Below are positions 36,240-44,100 of a DNA stretch of 64,000 nt, piece by piece. Origin of the DNA: Bacteroidales bacterium. Lineage in GTDB: Bacteria > Bacteroidota > Bacteroidia > Bacteroidales > UBA10428. The stretch's first letter is position 1; every line of letters starts with the position of its first letter. The position numbers were made by a program, and so were the translations under genes. The notes under the pieces were generated by a model. The model had not been told where the DNA came from. It saw only the letters and a program-made list of their open reading frames with translations, and searched no databases. Where the stretch lies: contig JAFGQZ010000023.1 of assembly GCA_016935435.1 (NCBI GenBank), positions 18,113 to 82,112 on the forward strand, in the 5' to 3' direction.

Positions 36240-37461
36240 TATCGGCCTATGGCAGGAAATTTTCAGCACCATGCGCAAAAACAAGCTCAGGACATTCCTG
36301 ACCGGTTTTAGCGTTGCCTGGGGAATTTTTATACTGATGATTCTGCTTGGGTCGGGCAATGGACTTCAGAAAGGTGTAATGCACAACTTCAGCGATGCAA
36401 AAAATAGTGTATGGATGTGGGGCGGCAGAACATCTGTGGCATACGAAGGGATGAATATCGGCAGGGGCATTTCATTTAAAAACGACGATTTGGAGTTTGT
36501 ACAGAACGGGCGCCCTCAAATCGAGAATATATCGGGTAGAATCGGCTTGTGGGGGGGAGAATACCATACCAGTTATAAAAATGAATATGGCGATTTTGGC
36601 ATCCAGGGAATAAATCCCGGCCACCAGGTTACAGAAAACATAAAGCTTGAGTCGGGAAGGTTGTTAAATGTTTTCGACATTGAAAAGTTCCGAAAAGTTG
36701 CCGTAATTGGCACAATAGTTAAAGAGAGGCTTTTTAAAGAAGAAGATCCTATTGGGAAATACATAAATATTAATGGCATACCCTTTCTGGTTGTTGGAGT
36801 GTTTGGCGACATACATCCGGGCGAAACCGAAAGGGTTTACCTTCCAATAACAGTTGTGCAAAAAACATTCAGGCCCGGCACAAATGTAGAGTTAATGACA
36901 TTTACCATCGGCAATGCAACACTAGCAGAAAGCAAAAGCCTGGTTGACGAGCTAAAAACAGGCCTTGCAAGAAAACACAAATTCGATCCGAACGACCAAA
37001 GTGCTATGGGCAGTTATAACACCCTCGAAGATTATCAGCGAAACCTCAATTTATTTATAGGCATAAACTTTTTTGTGGGCATAATTGGCATTTTTACCCT
37101 CATTGCCGGCTTGGTAGGGGTAAGCAATATTATGCTTATTGTTGTAAAAGAGCGTACCAAAGAAATCGGTATCCGAAAAGCCATTGGTGCCACCCCGGGC
37201 TCAATTGTGGGGCTTATTATTGCCGAGGCGCTTGTTATTACTTCGTTTGCCGGATATATTGGGCTTTTGCTGGGGGTTGTGGTACTGGAGTTCTTGAACA
37301 AGTTATTGCCGGCATCACAGTTTTTTCGAAACCCCGGTGTCGATTTTTCAATAGCCATCGGAGCCGCCTTACTTGTAATACTTGCAGGTGTAATAGCCGG
37401 GTTTGTTCCGGCAAGGCGGGCAGCTAAAATTAAGCCTATTGTGGCATTGCGCGACGAATAA
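36232..37461 (+). CDS. MacB-like ABC transporter permease (first copy)
   Basis: 409 residues. An N-terminal helix (NKLRTFLTGFSVAWGIFILMILLG) is followed by a large periplasmic MacB core domain (about 50-265; NFSDAKNSVWMWGGRTS) and three C-terminal helices of the FtsX domain (NFFVGIIGIFTLIAGLVGVSNIMLI, AEALVITSFAGYIGLLLGV, LLVILAGVIAGFVPARRAAKIKPIVALR). KERTKEIGIRKAIGATP is the coupling loop that contacts the ATPase. It starts eight bases inside the ATPase gene, so the two are coupled. The second permease starts 14 bases downstream. Confidence 0.93.
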   Translation: MLDIGLWQEIFSTMRKNKLRTFLTGFSVAWGIFILMILLGSGNGLQKGVMHNFSDAKNSVWMWGGRTSVAYEGMNIGRGISFKNDDLEFVQNGRPQIENISGRIGLWGGEYHTSYKNEYGDFGIQGINPGHQVTENIKLESGRLLNVFDIEKFRKVAVIGTIVKERLFKEEDPIGKYININGIPFLVVGVFGDIHPGETERVYLPITVVQKTFRPGTNVELMTFTIGNATLAESKSLVDELKTGLARKHKFDPNDQSAMGSYNTLEDYQRNLNLFIGINFFVGIIGIFTLIAGLVGVSNIMLIVVKERTKEIGIRKAIGATPGSIVGLIIAEALVITSFAGYIGLLLGVVVLEFLNKLLPASQFFRNPGVDFSIAIGAALLVILAGVIAGFVPARRAAKIKPIVALRDE

Positions 37462-37475
37462 AAAAAACAGGAACC

Positions 37476-38735
37476 ATGATTGATATCGATAAATGGCAGG
37501 AAATATTCCACACCCTGAAACAAAATAAGCTCAGGACTTTTTTAACCGCTTTTGGTGTGTTCTGGGGCATTTTTATGCTGGTACTTATGTTGGGCGCCGG
37601 CAACGGATTGCAGAATTCAATATTTTCGAACCTGGGCGATTTTAAGACCAACAGCCTGTTTATTTGGGCGCAGCGCACAACAATGCCTTATAAAGGTTTT
37701 CAGCGCAACAGGGCCTACTATTTCGATTACAGCGACCTCGCAGCCATTAAAGACAACATACCCGAAATAGAAATTATTGCCCCAACAGTTAATGGCGGTG
37801 GGTTCAGGCAGTCCACCCTTGTGGTAAACGGTATCCGTAAAGGTAGTTTTGAAGTGTATGGAAAAATACCGGAAGAAAACTTTATCGATCCTGTAACACT
37901 TGATAAAGGGCGCTATCTTAACGATTTTGACATACTGCATAAAAGAAAAGTAGTTGTGCTCGGAAGCCGCGTTTATGAAGAATTGTTCCTTAAAGACGAA
38001 GATCCGATAAACAAACACATTAAAATTAATGGCATTTATTTCCAGGTTGTGGGAGTGTATAAATCTAAACACACCGGGGGAATGGGCGAAAGGCAGAATA
38101 CCGAAATACTTATACCCTTTAGCACAGCCCAGCAGGTTTACAATTACCCAAATAAAGTCGATCATTTTTCGATAGTTGTGAAACCCGAATACGAGGTTGC
38201 CCCTGTACAGGACAAGGTTATGTCCATACTGGCCAAAAGGCACAAAATACATCCCGACGACAAAGGCGCTTTTGGTTATAACAATGTAGGCGAAGAGTTT
38301 AAAAAAATCCACGGCTTGTTTCTGGGCATAAAAGTGCTAATCTGGATTGTTGGCACCGGCACCTTACTGGCAGGGGTTATCGGGGTAAGCAATATCATGC
38401 TTATTATTATCAGGGAAAGGGTTAGCGAGTTTGGCATAAAGAGGGCTTTAGGGGCAACTCCAGCAAAAATTATTTCAAGTGTTCTTTCCGAATCGGTTTT
38501 CCTCACCCTTATTGCCGGGGTAGTTGGGCTTATGACAGGGGTTCTGGCCCTCGAAGGGCTCAACAATGCTTTTGAAGGCAAACCCGATGCGGCACTGGTA
38601 AATCCTTCTGTCGATTTTAAACTTGCCCTTACAGCACTGGTAATAATTGTGGTTTCCGGCCTCATTGCCGGTTTGATACCTTCGCGAAGGGCTGTTTCGA
38701 TAAAACCCATAGAAGCAATACGAACTGAAAACTAA
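37476..38735 (+). CDS. MacB-like ABC transporter permease (second copy)
   Basis: 419 residues, same layout as the first permease and clearly a paralogue: NKLRTFLTAFGVFWGIFMLVLMLG at the N-terminus and ERVSEFGIKRALGATPAKII at the coupling loop. The periplasmic core domain differs (FQRNRAYYFDYSDLAAIKDNIPE). The two permeases probably form a heterodimer with one ATPase dimer. In ordinary MacB the ATPase is fused to a single permease that acts as a homodimer, so this separate, two-permease form is like LolC/LolE. The adaptor gene starts 19 bases after its stop. Confidence 0.93.
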   Translation: MIDIDKWQEIFHTLKQNKLRTFLTAFGVFWGIFMLVLMLGAGNGLQNSIFSNLGDFKTNSLFIWAQRTTMPYKGFQRNRAYYFDYSDLAAIKDNIPEIEIIAPTVNGGGFRQSTLVVNGIRKGSFEVYGKIPEENFIDPVTLDKGRYLNDFDILHKRKVVVLGSRVYEELFLKDEDPINKHIKINGIYFQVVGVYKSKHTGGMGERQNTEILIPFSTAQQVYNYPNKVDHFSIVVKPEYEVAPVQDKVMSILAKRHKIHPDDKGAFGYNNVGEEFKKIHGLFLGIKVLIWIVGTGTLLAGVIGVSNIMLIIIRERVSEFGIKRALGATPAKIISSVLSESVFLTLIAGVVGLMTGVLALEGLNNAFEGKPDAALVNPSVDFKLALTALVIIVVSGLIAGLIPSRRAVSIKPIEAIRTEN

Positions 38736-38754
38736 ACAAATAAAATACACGACA

Positions 38755-39876
38755 ATGAAAAAGATTTTAAAAATAGGATTATTGGTAGCTTTTGCCGGGC
38801 TTATATTATATGGCTTCTACTTTCTATACCAAAAGTCGAAACAAAAAGACATTGTATATGAAGTGAAAAACCCAACAATCGACAATATTGTTCAGAAAAC
38901 TGTTGCTACCGGAAAAGTAACCCCACGCAAAGAGATAGCCATAAAGCCACAGGTGTCGGGCATTATTGAGGAACTTTATGTCGAAGCCGGTGAATACGTT
39001 AAAAAAGGCGATTTGCTCGCCAAAATAAAAATAATTCCCGATATGGTTGCCTTAAACGAAGCCGAGTCGAGGGTAAACCGGGCAAGCCTGCAGCTCGAAG
39101 ATGCAAAACTGGTTTACGACAGACAGAAAAAAGTTTTTGAACAGGGGGTTATACCAGAGGCTGAGTTCCAGAAAACAAGAATTGAATACAATACAGCAAT
39201 CGAAAACCTCGAATCGGCCGAAAACAACCTTCAGCTTATAAAAGAAGGCATAACTAAAAAAGCCGGAACAGTTACCAATACCCTTATCCGGTCAACTATT
39301 CAGGGCATGGTGCTCGATGTGCCTGTTGAGGTTGGTACTTCGGTTATACAAACCAACACTTTTAACGAAGGCACAACCATTGCCTCGGTGGCCGATATGG
39401 GCGAAATGATTTTTGAAGGAAAAATAGACGAAACCGAAGTAGGAAAAATTAAAGAGGGCATGAAACTAGAACTTACCATAGGTGCCATAGAAAACGAAAA
39501 ATTCGATGCCGAGCTTGAATATATTGCGCCCAAAGGGGTCGAAGAAAGCGGAGCGGTACAGTTCGAAATAAAAGCAAAAGTTAAACTTTCCGACAATAAC
39601 TTTATCAGGGCCGGCTACAGCGCAAATGCCAATATTGTCCTCGACAGGCGCGACAGTGTACTTGTTGTTTCAGAATCGCTTATAAAGTTTGAAAACAACA
39701 ACAAAGACTCGGTTTATGTTGAAGTTGAAACCCAGCCGCAGGTTTTCGAAAAAAGGTATATTAAAACCGGTCTGTCCGATGGTATTAATATAGAGGTTGT
39801 TAATGGCATTACAATAACCGACAAACTTAAAGCAGGGGAAAAACAAGAAACCCCGCCTGAAAAAAATCAGGGTTAA
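38755..39876 (+). CDS. Periplasmic adaptor (membrane fusion) protein, MacA/HlyD type
   Basis: 373 residues. A single N-terminal membrane anchor (LLVAFAGLILYGFYFLY) leads into a barrel-sandwich/lipoyl half (GKVTPRKEIAIKPQVSGIIEEL, VEAGEYVKKGDLLAKI), a long alpha-helical hairpin (about 105-175) and the second half (STIQGMVLDVPVEVGTSV). A beta-barrel domain closes the protein. It connects the inner-membrane permeases to an outer-membrane TolC-type channel, which is not in the window. It is the last gene of the four-gene exporter operon and is followed by a strong terminator. Confidence 0.92.
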   Translation: MKKILKIGLLVAFAGLILYGFYFLYQKSKQKDIVYEVKNPTIDNIVQKTVATGKVTPRKEIAIKPQVSGIIEELYVEAGEYVKKGDLLAKIKIIPDMVALNEAESRVNRASLQLEDAKLVYDRQKKVFEQGVIPEAEFQKTRIEYNTAIENLESAENNLQLIKEGITKKAGTVTNTLIRSTIQGMVLDVPVEVGTSVIQTNTFNEGTTIASVADMGEMIFEGKIDETEVGKIKEGMKLELTIGAIENEKFDAELEYIAPKGVEESGAVQFEIKAKVKLSDNNFIRAGYSANANIVLDRRDSVLVVSESLIKFENNNKDSVYVEVETQPQVFEKRYIKTGLSDGINIEVVNGITITDKLKAGEKQETPPEKNQG

Positions 39877-39933
39877 CAGCCTAACTGCTTTTATTGCAAT
39901 AACAGAACGTTTGCAATTCTTTTCAAAGTCCGC

Positions 39934-39975
39934 TTCCCCCTGCCAGGCATTGCCGGCAGGGGGTTGTTTCTTTTT
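39934..39975 (+). terminator. Rho-independent terminator of the exporter operon
   Basis: CCCCCTGCC (39936-39944) and GGCAGGGGG (39955-39963) form a perfect nine-bp stem around a ten-base loop, followed by TTGTTTCTTTTT. Confidence 0.88.
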
Positions 39976-40031
39976 ATTTGACCGGTATAGGTAAAAACTA
40001 CACCTTTTCTGTCGAGCGTTGTTATTAAAAT

Positions 40032-40068
40032 GAAAAAGAGGATCCTGTGTTACAGAAACCTCTTTTCA
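40032..40068 (+). promoter_or_regulatory. Leader hairpin upstream of a 20-codon frame
   Basis: GAAAAAGAGG and CCTCTTTTC form the outer stem, with CTGT-GTT-ACAG as an inner stem-loop. There is no terminator T run. It lies just before the short frame at 40087 and the terminator at 40178; the three parts look like a small transcription unit or an attenuator. Confidence 0.4.
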
Positions 40069-40086
40069 ACCCTAACCAAAAACCCT

Positions 40087-40149
40087 ATGAAAAAACTAAA
40101 TCATTGTTTATATGATTGTTTTTACGCCTGTGCAAAGCGAATGTTATAG
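40087..40149 (+). other. Possible 20-codon leader peptide or remnant gene start
   Basis: ATG AAA AAA starts a 20-codon frame ending at TAG, with Cys at residues 7, 11 and 15 and a basic KR near the end. The start context (CCCTAACCAAAAACCCT before ATG) resembles the upstream part of outer membrane transporter genes in this phylum, so it could be a decayed SusC gene start or a leader peptide. No protein evidence exists in the sequence; treat as speculative. Confidence 0.25.
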
Positions 40150-40177
40150 GTAATAATACCCAAAAACATGTCGGCTT

Positions 40178-40232
40178 ACCCGATTTTTTACTTTTATTCA
40201 AGCAATTTTAAAAAATCAGGGTATTTTTTTTC
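40178..40232 (+). terminator. Strong terminator-like hairpin with a competing upstream pairing
   Basis: ACCC-G-ATTTTTTA (40178-40190) pairs with TAAAAAAT-C-A-GGGT (40209-40222) with one bulged A, followed by ATTTTTTTTC. The word AATACCC at 40155-40161 is the exact complement of GGGTATT at 40219-40225, so a second, competing pairing is possible, as in attenuators. Confidence 0.7.
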
Positions 40233-40285
40233 TTATAAAACCGGGCAGAACTATTATTTTGTAAATTAGTTGATATATAATGCAA

Positions 40286-40353
40286 TACGTATTTTTGCAG
40301 TAGCAAAATCGTAAAACTACGTATTTTGATGTATGCTGCCTATGTTAAATTTG
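40286..40353 (+). promoter_or_regulatory. Promoter and candidate operator of the GH16 gene
   Basis: A -33 TTTG (40325-40328), a 17-base spacer and a -7 TAAATTTG (40346-40353) form a good Bacteroidota promoter 46 bases before the start codon. Just upstream, TACGTATTTT occurs twice as a direct repeat (40286-40295 and 40318-40327), 32 bases apart; the second overlaps the -33 box. Between them TTTTGC-AGTA-GCAAAA is an inverted repeat (40293-40308). This arrangement suggests regulator binding. Confidence 0.6.
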
Positions 40354-40398
40354 CGTATATAAATATCATTTTTGCACTATTAACCTGAATAATTTATT

Positions 40399-42771
40399 AT
40401 GAGAAGAATTACATTTTTGGTTTTGGTTATATGGGGGCTTTTTTCGGCCTTTAACCTTTATTCGCAAGAATATGAGCTGGTTTGGGAAGATAATTTCGAC
40501 GGCACAACACTCGATTCCAGTATATGGAATATTGAGCAGCGTGTAGGGATATGGAATACCGGCAGCAACCGTGAACTACAACATTACAGGAAGGAAAACG
40601 TAAGTGTCGGCAATGATGGCGATGGAAATAATTGCCTTATTCTTACTGCAAAACGCGAAAACTATAACGGGTACCAGTTTACATCAGGCCGCGTAAATAC
40701 AAAAGGAAAGTTTGCATTTCGACAGGGAAAACTTGAGGCAATGATTAAAATCCCCGACTTAAAAAACGGACTGTGGCCTGCATTCTGGACACTGGGCTAC
40801 GTAAACAAAGGCTGGCCCGACTGTGGCGAAATTGACGTTCTGGAAATGGGCCATGCTGCCGGCAGGAATGCCGATACTGTTAACAGTTTTATTGGCTCGC
40901 ACCTTTTCTGGGGGCCTTATCCCCGCGATTACGGCGAAGAGTTTACTGCCCCGGTTAACTTATCGACTGGTTATTTCAAGCACACGCTGGTTTGGGACGA
41001 AACCCAGATTCGGACTTATTTTAACGATGCTGCCACACCCTACTTTACGATGGGCATTACCGGTGCCGATGCCGAAGAGTTTCGCGACTATATGCACTAC
41101 ATTATTTTAAACCTGGCAGTAGGCGGATCGGTGCCCGGACTTTTTAATATTTCTGACATAACAGCCCCATTTCCGGCAAATATGTATATCGACTGGGTAA
41201 AAGTTTACCAGAAAACCGGGTCGATAGATTTTAACGACTCGTCACTTGCTGTTTTTGGCCCTTTTGGGGTTTTTGAAGAAACAGTTTCGGCCGACATGAA
41301 CATGGATTTTGGATACGACGCTTTTGTTGAAACCACCGGCCTAACAGAGCGCACTGGGGAAACACCTAAAGAAGGAAACGAGGTTTTATCTTATTCTGTC
41401 GAAGGTGGTACCGATTTTGCTTTTTCTTACAACTCTGGCTTCCCGCGCAATATGGCAAATTACTCCGAAGGAAGTATCCAGTTCTGGATAAAAACCGAGT
41501 CGGCCGACAGCCTTATGGTTGGAATATCAGACAAAAATGGAAACGAAGCTTACATAGCCCTTAAAGAAGGCAGTAACCTTAACCCGGTACGCGACGGACA
41601 ATGGCATTTTGCCTGGATACCTGTCGAACAACTGGCCGATGTTGTAGATATTTCTTCGGTTGTTGGTATGCTGAAAATTAAAGGGAAATTTTTCGGGGCA
41701 GGTTATTTGTCAATCGACCGTATAACATGGGAAGTTAACGAACCCGCAGCTGGTTATTATGGCATTTTTACAAACAACCCGGCCATTACAAACAAACTGG
41801 CTATAGACGATGTAACAGGGCATATTTATATTTGGAACGAAACTGTTACTTTTAATACTAGTTACCCTGCATACGAAGGGGCCGATGTGCTTTCGCTAAG
41901 TTCGGCAGGCAGTGCCGGCTGGTATGGTTTTGGAATTTTCTCCGATAACCCCGTTAGCCTGGAATCGTATAGCAACGGCTACCTTAACCTTATGCTAAGG
42001 ACAAACTCCACCAACGATTTCTGGATAGGCGTAGCCGGTGCAAACAGTACCGAAGCAAAGATCGATTTTAAAAACGGACAGGATCCGTATGGCTTTGTCC
42101 GCGATGGCAAGTGGCACAAAATTGCTATACCGGTAGCCGATATGCTTGCTAAAGGAATAGATCTTTCTGGTTCAGGCAACATATTTATGCTCGGCGGGGG
42201 GACTATCCAACGTATCGCTATCGATGATATTTATTTTTCAGAAGAAGCTTCTGAGATTCAAAACACAAATATTTGTTATGTTGCCGGCTTAACACTTACA
42301 CCAACTACCAGTACCATTAATGTTGGTGCCACTAAGAAAATTACAGCAACAGCAACCGACCAGTTTGGCAAACCTACCGATGCTGATATTAACTGGTCGG
42401 CTTCGGGTGGTGAAATTACTTCCAGCGGGGTATTTTCATCTTCAACCGATGGGGTTTACACCATAACAGCACAGGCAAACAGTATTACTGCGACAGCCAA
42501 AATTACAGTTAACCCTGTATCGTCGGTTGACTTTTCAGGTACCGGACAAATAAGGCTATACCCGAACCCGGCTGGCCATGTATTAAATGTTTCTGGTATT
42601 GAAGAAGACACCAAAATTGTAATTTACGATCATTTGGGCAGGCTCATGTTGACAGAAACATTGGAGCAATCCGGAACCCTTGATATTTCCAGTCTCGATG
42701 CCGGTTTGTACTCGATACAGGTTGCAAATTCTACCGGGACAACAATTTACCGGTTTATTAAAAACCATTAG
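40399..42771 (+). CDS. GH16 endo-beta-glucanase (laminarinase-like) with T9SS sorting domain
   Basis: 790 residues with a signal peptide (ending NLYSQ). The GH16 domain (about residues 25-270) has the family signature WPDCGEIDVLEMG, in which the two Glu residues are nucleophile and acid/base and the Asp lies between. Two beta-sandwich, carbohydrate-binding-like domains of similar pattern follow (about 290-450 and 460-620; each has FWIKTESADSLMVGI- or LMLRTNSTNDFWIGV-type strands and RDGQWHFAWIPV/RDGKWHKIAIPV). An Ig-like (Big_2) domain (GLTLTPTTSTINVGATKKI) and a type A T9SS tail end the protein. It should cut beta-1,3(1,4)-glucan at the cell surface. It stands alone behind its own promoter and terminator. 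Confidence 0.92.
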   Translation: MRRITFLVLVIWGLFSAFNLYSQEYELVWEDNFDGTTLDSSIWNIEQRVGIWNTGSNRELQHYRKENVSVGNDGDGNNCLILTAKRENYNGYQFTSGRVNTKGKFAFRQGKLEAMIKIPDLKNGLWPAFWTLGYVNKGWPDCGEIDVLEMGHAAGRNADTVNSFIGSHLFWGPYPRDYGEEFTAPVNLSTGYFKHTLVWDETQIRTYFNDAATPYFTMGITGADAEEFRDYMHYIILNLAVGGSVPGLFNISDITAPFPANMYIDWVKVYQKTGSIDFNDSSLAVFGPFGVFEETVSADMNMDFGYDAFVETTGLTERTGETPKEGNEVLSYSVEGGTDFAFSYNSGFPRNMANYSEGSIQFWIKTESADSLMVGISDKNGNEAYIALKEGSNLNPVRDGQWHFAWIPVEQLADVVDISSVVGMLKIKGKFFGAGYLSIDRITWEVNEPAAGYYGIFTNNPAITNKLAIDDVTGHIYIWNETVTFNTSYPAYEGADVLSLSSAGSAGWYGFGIFSDNPVSLESYSNGYLNLMLRTNSTNDFWIGVAGANSTEAKIDFKNGQDPYGFVRDGKWHKIAIPVADMLAKGIDLSGSGNIFMLGGGTIQRIAIDDIYFSEEASEIQNTNICYVAGLTLTPTTSTINVGATKKITATATDQFGKPTDADINWSASGGEITSSGVFSSSTDGVYTITAQANSITATAKITVNPVSSVDFSGTGQIRLYPNPAGHVLNVSGIEEDTKIVIYDHLGRLMLTETLEQSGTLDISSLDAGLYSIQVANSTGTTIYRFIKNH

Positions 42772-42790
42772 TGTTTATTTAGGGTTGAAA

Positions 42791-42820
42791 AGGCCGGCAA
42801 ATACTGCCGGCTTTTTTTTT
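42791..42820 (+). terminator. Rho-independent terminator of the GH16 gene
   Basis: GCCGGCA (42793-42799) and TGCCGGC (42805-42811) form a perfect stem with a five-base loop, followed by nine T's. Confidence 0.92.
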
Positions 42821-42918
42821 ATCTGTGTTTAGGGTTAAAAAAATTAAAACTGGGCAAATAACAATAAAACTGGAATATCTTAGCAGAATAAATTACCCGG
42901 GCCATACGTAATAAATGA

Positions 42919-44094
42919 ATGACAGCTTTAGGCAATATGAAACAGCTACACTTTCTTCCGATATTGTTACTGTTTATTTTTGTTAGTAATTACTGTTTCG
43001 GGGCGCAAAGCAAACAGGCACAAAACCATTTTGCCATTGGGTGCCAGCTCACTGGGCAAACAGGCAAAAACCACATACATTTAAAATTCTCCCCCCCGGC
43101 TTTAGCCCCAGTTTGCCGGGCAGGTCGCATTAACAGTAATTTTGTAATAGCCAATAAACTATCATCTGCCGGTCAACCTTCGGGCAACGAGGTTAAGGTA
43201 TGGTTATGGTTGTTGCTGATTGTGGTTTTTGATGTTTCGGCATTAATAGTGTTTCTTGTTCGAAAAAAAAAGCGCAAGGCCTATATACCTAATGAGCCTG
43301 AAGCAATTTTACCTTCCGAGGGAGTTGATTTATATTTTGGTACTGCAAGTAAATTCTGTCAGGAATATACTAATTCGGCATTGCTATTTGGAAATTTCAG
43401 GTTTTTGCGTTCCGATGGCACCGAACTTTCAAATAAATTTTCACCCTTATTGAAAGAGCTGTTCCTTCTCATTTTAGTTCATTCGGTGGGCAATAGCAAA
43501 GGTATTACAACATCAGGCATAATAGAAAAACTATGGCCCGGAATGCCAGAAAAAAACGCCCGGAACAACCTGGCCGTGAACATTGGCAAGCTCAGGGCTT
43601 TATTAGGCCCCGACTTCCACGAACTAATGGTAAACCATAACGGTTATTGGAAAATTGCCGGGGATGAAAACAATAACCTGTTTTATTGCGATTATTGTCA
43701 TTGTGTGAATATTTTAGAGCAAAAAGGTGAATTTACTTTCGATAATATCCAGCTGCTAATTGGCATAATCCAGAAAGGAGGGTTGCTTACCGACCTCGAA
43801 TACGAATGGCTTGACGCCCACAAAGCCAATATTTCAAACAATGTAATTGACACATTGCTTCGATTTGTTGCAAAGAACAAGGCCAATATTAGTGCCAGCT
43901 TAATTGTTACTATTTCCGATACAGTTATGCTTTTCGATATGGTTAACGAACATGCAATGGAACTCAAGTGCAAAGCGCTTGTTTCGATGGGCAGGCACAG
44001 TATGGCAAACGACACCTATGCCAGGTTTGTAAGGGAATATAAAACTCTTTACGATATCGACTTTAACAAAAGTTTGAAATCGGTAATTGAATAA
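42919..44094 (+). CDS. Membrane-tethered winged-helix regulator with reversed topology
   Basis: 391 residues from the ATG at 42919; the ATG six codons later (MKQLHFLPILLLFIFVSNYCFG) is the likelier start because the signal peptide begins there. About 65 extracytoplasmic residues and one membrane helix (VWLWLLLIVVFDVSALIVFLV, about 93-113, then RKKKRK) place the C-terminus inside the cell. That part has a winged helix of OmpR/SARP type (FSPLLKELFLLILVHSVG, ITTSGIIEKLWPG, ARNNLAVNIGKLRALLG, NHNGYWKIAG), followed by about 150 residues without a known domain. Its stop lies six bases before dcuC, so it probably controls that gene. Sensor input is unknown. Confidence 0.72.
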   Translation: MTALGNMKQLHFLPILLLFIFVSNYCFGAQSKQAQNHFAIGCQLTGQTGKNHIHLKFSPPALAPVCRAGRINSNFVIANKLSSAGQPSGNEVKVWLWLLLIVVFDVSALIVFLVRKKKRKAYIPNEPEAILPSEGVDLYFGTASKFCQEYTNSALLFGNFRFLRSDGTELSNKFSPLLKELFLLILVHSVGNSKGITTSGIIEKLWPGMPEKNARNNLAVNIGKLRALLGPDFHELMVNHNGYWKIAGDENNNLFYCDYCHCVNILEQKGEFTFDNIQLLIGIIQKGGLLTDLEYEWLDAHKANISNNVIDTLLRFVAKNKANISASLIVTISDTVMLFDMVNEHAMELKCKALVSMGRHSMANDTYARFVREYKTLYDIDFNKSLKSVIE

Positions 44095-44100
44095 GCAGCT

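Noticed and set aside
40087..40149. Calling the 20-codon frame a confirmed SusC gene start
   Set aside because: Only the start context is similar and no downstream TonB or plug domain exists; kept only as a speculative leader.
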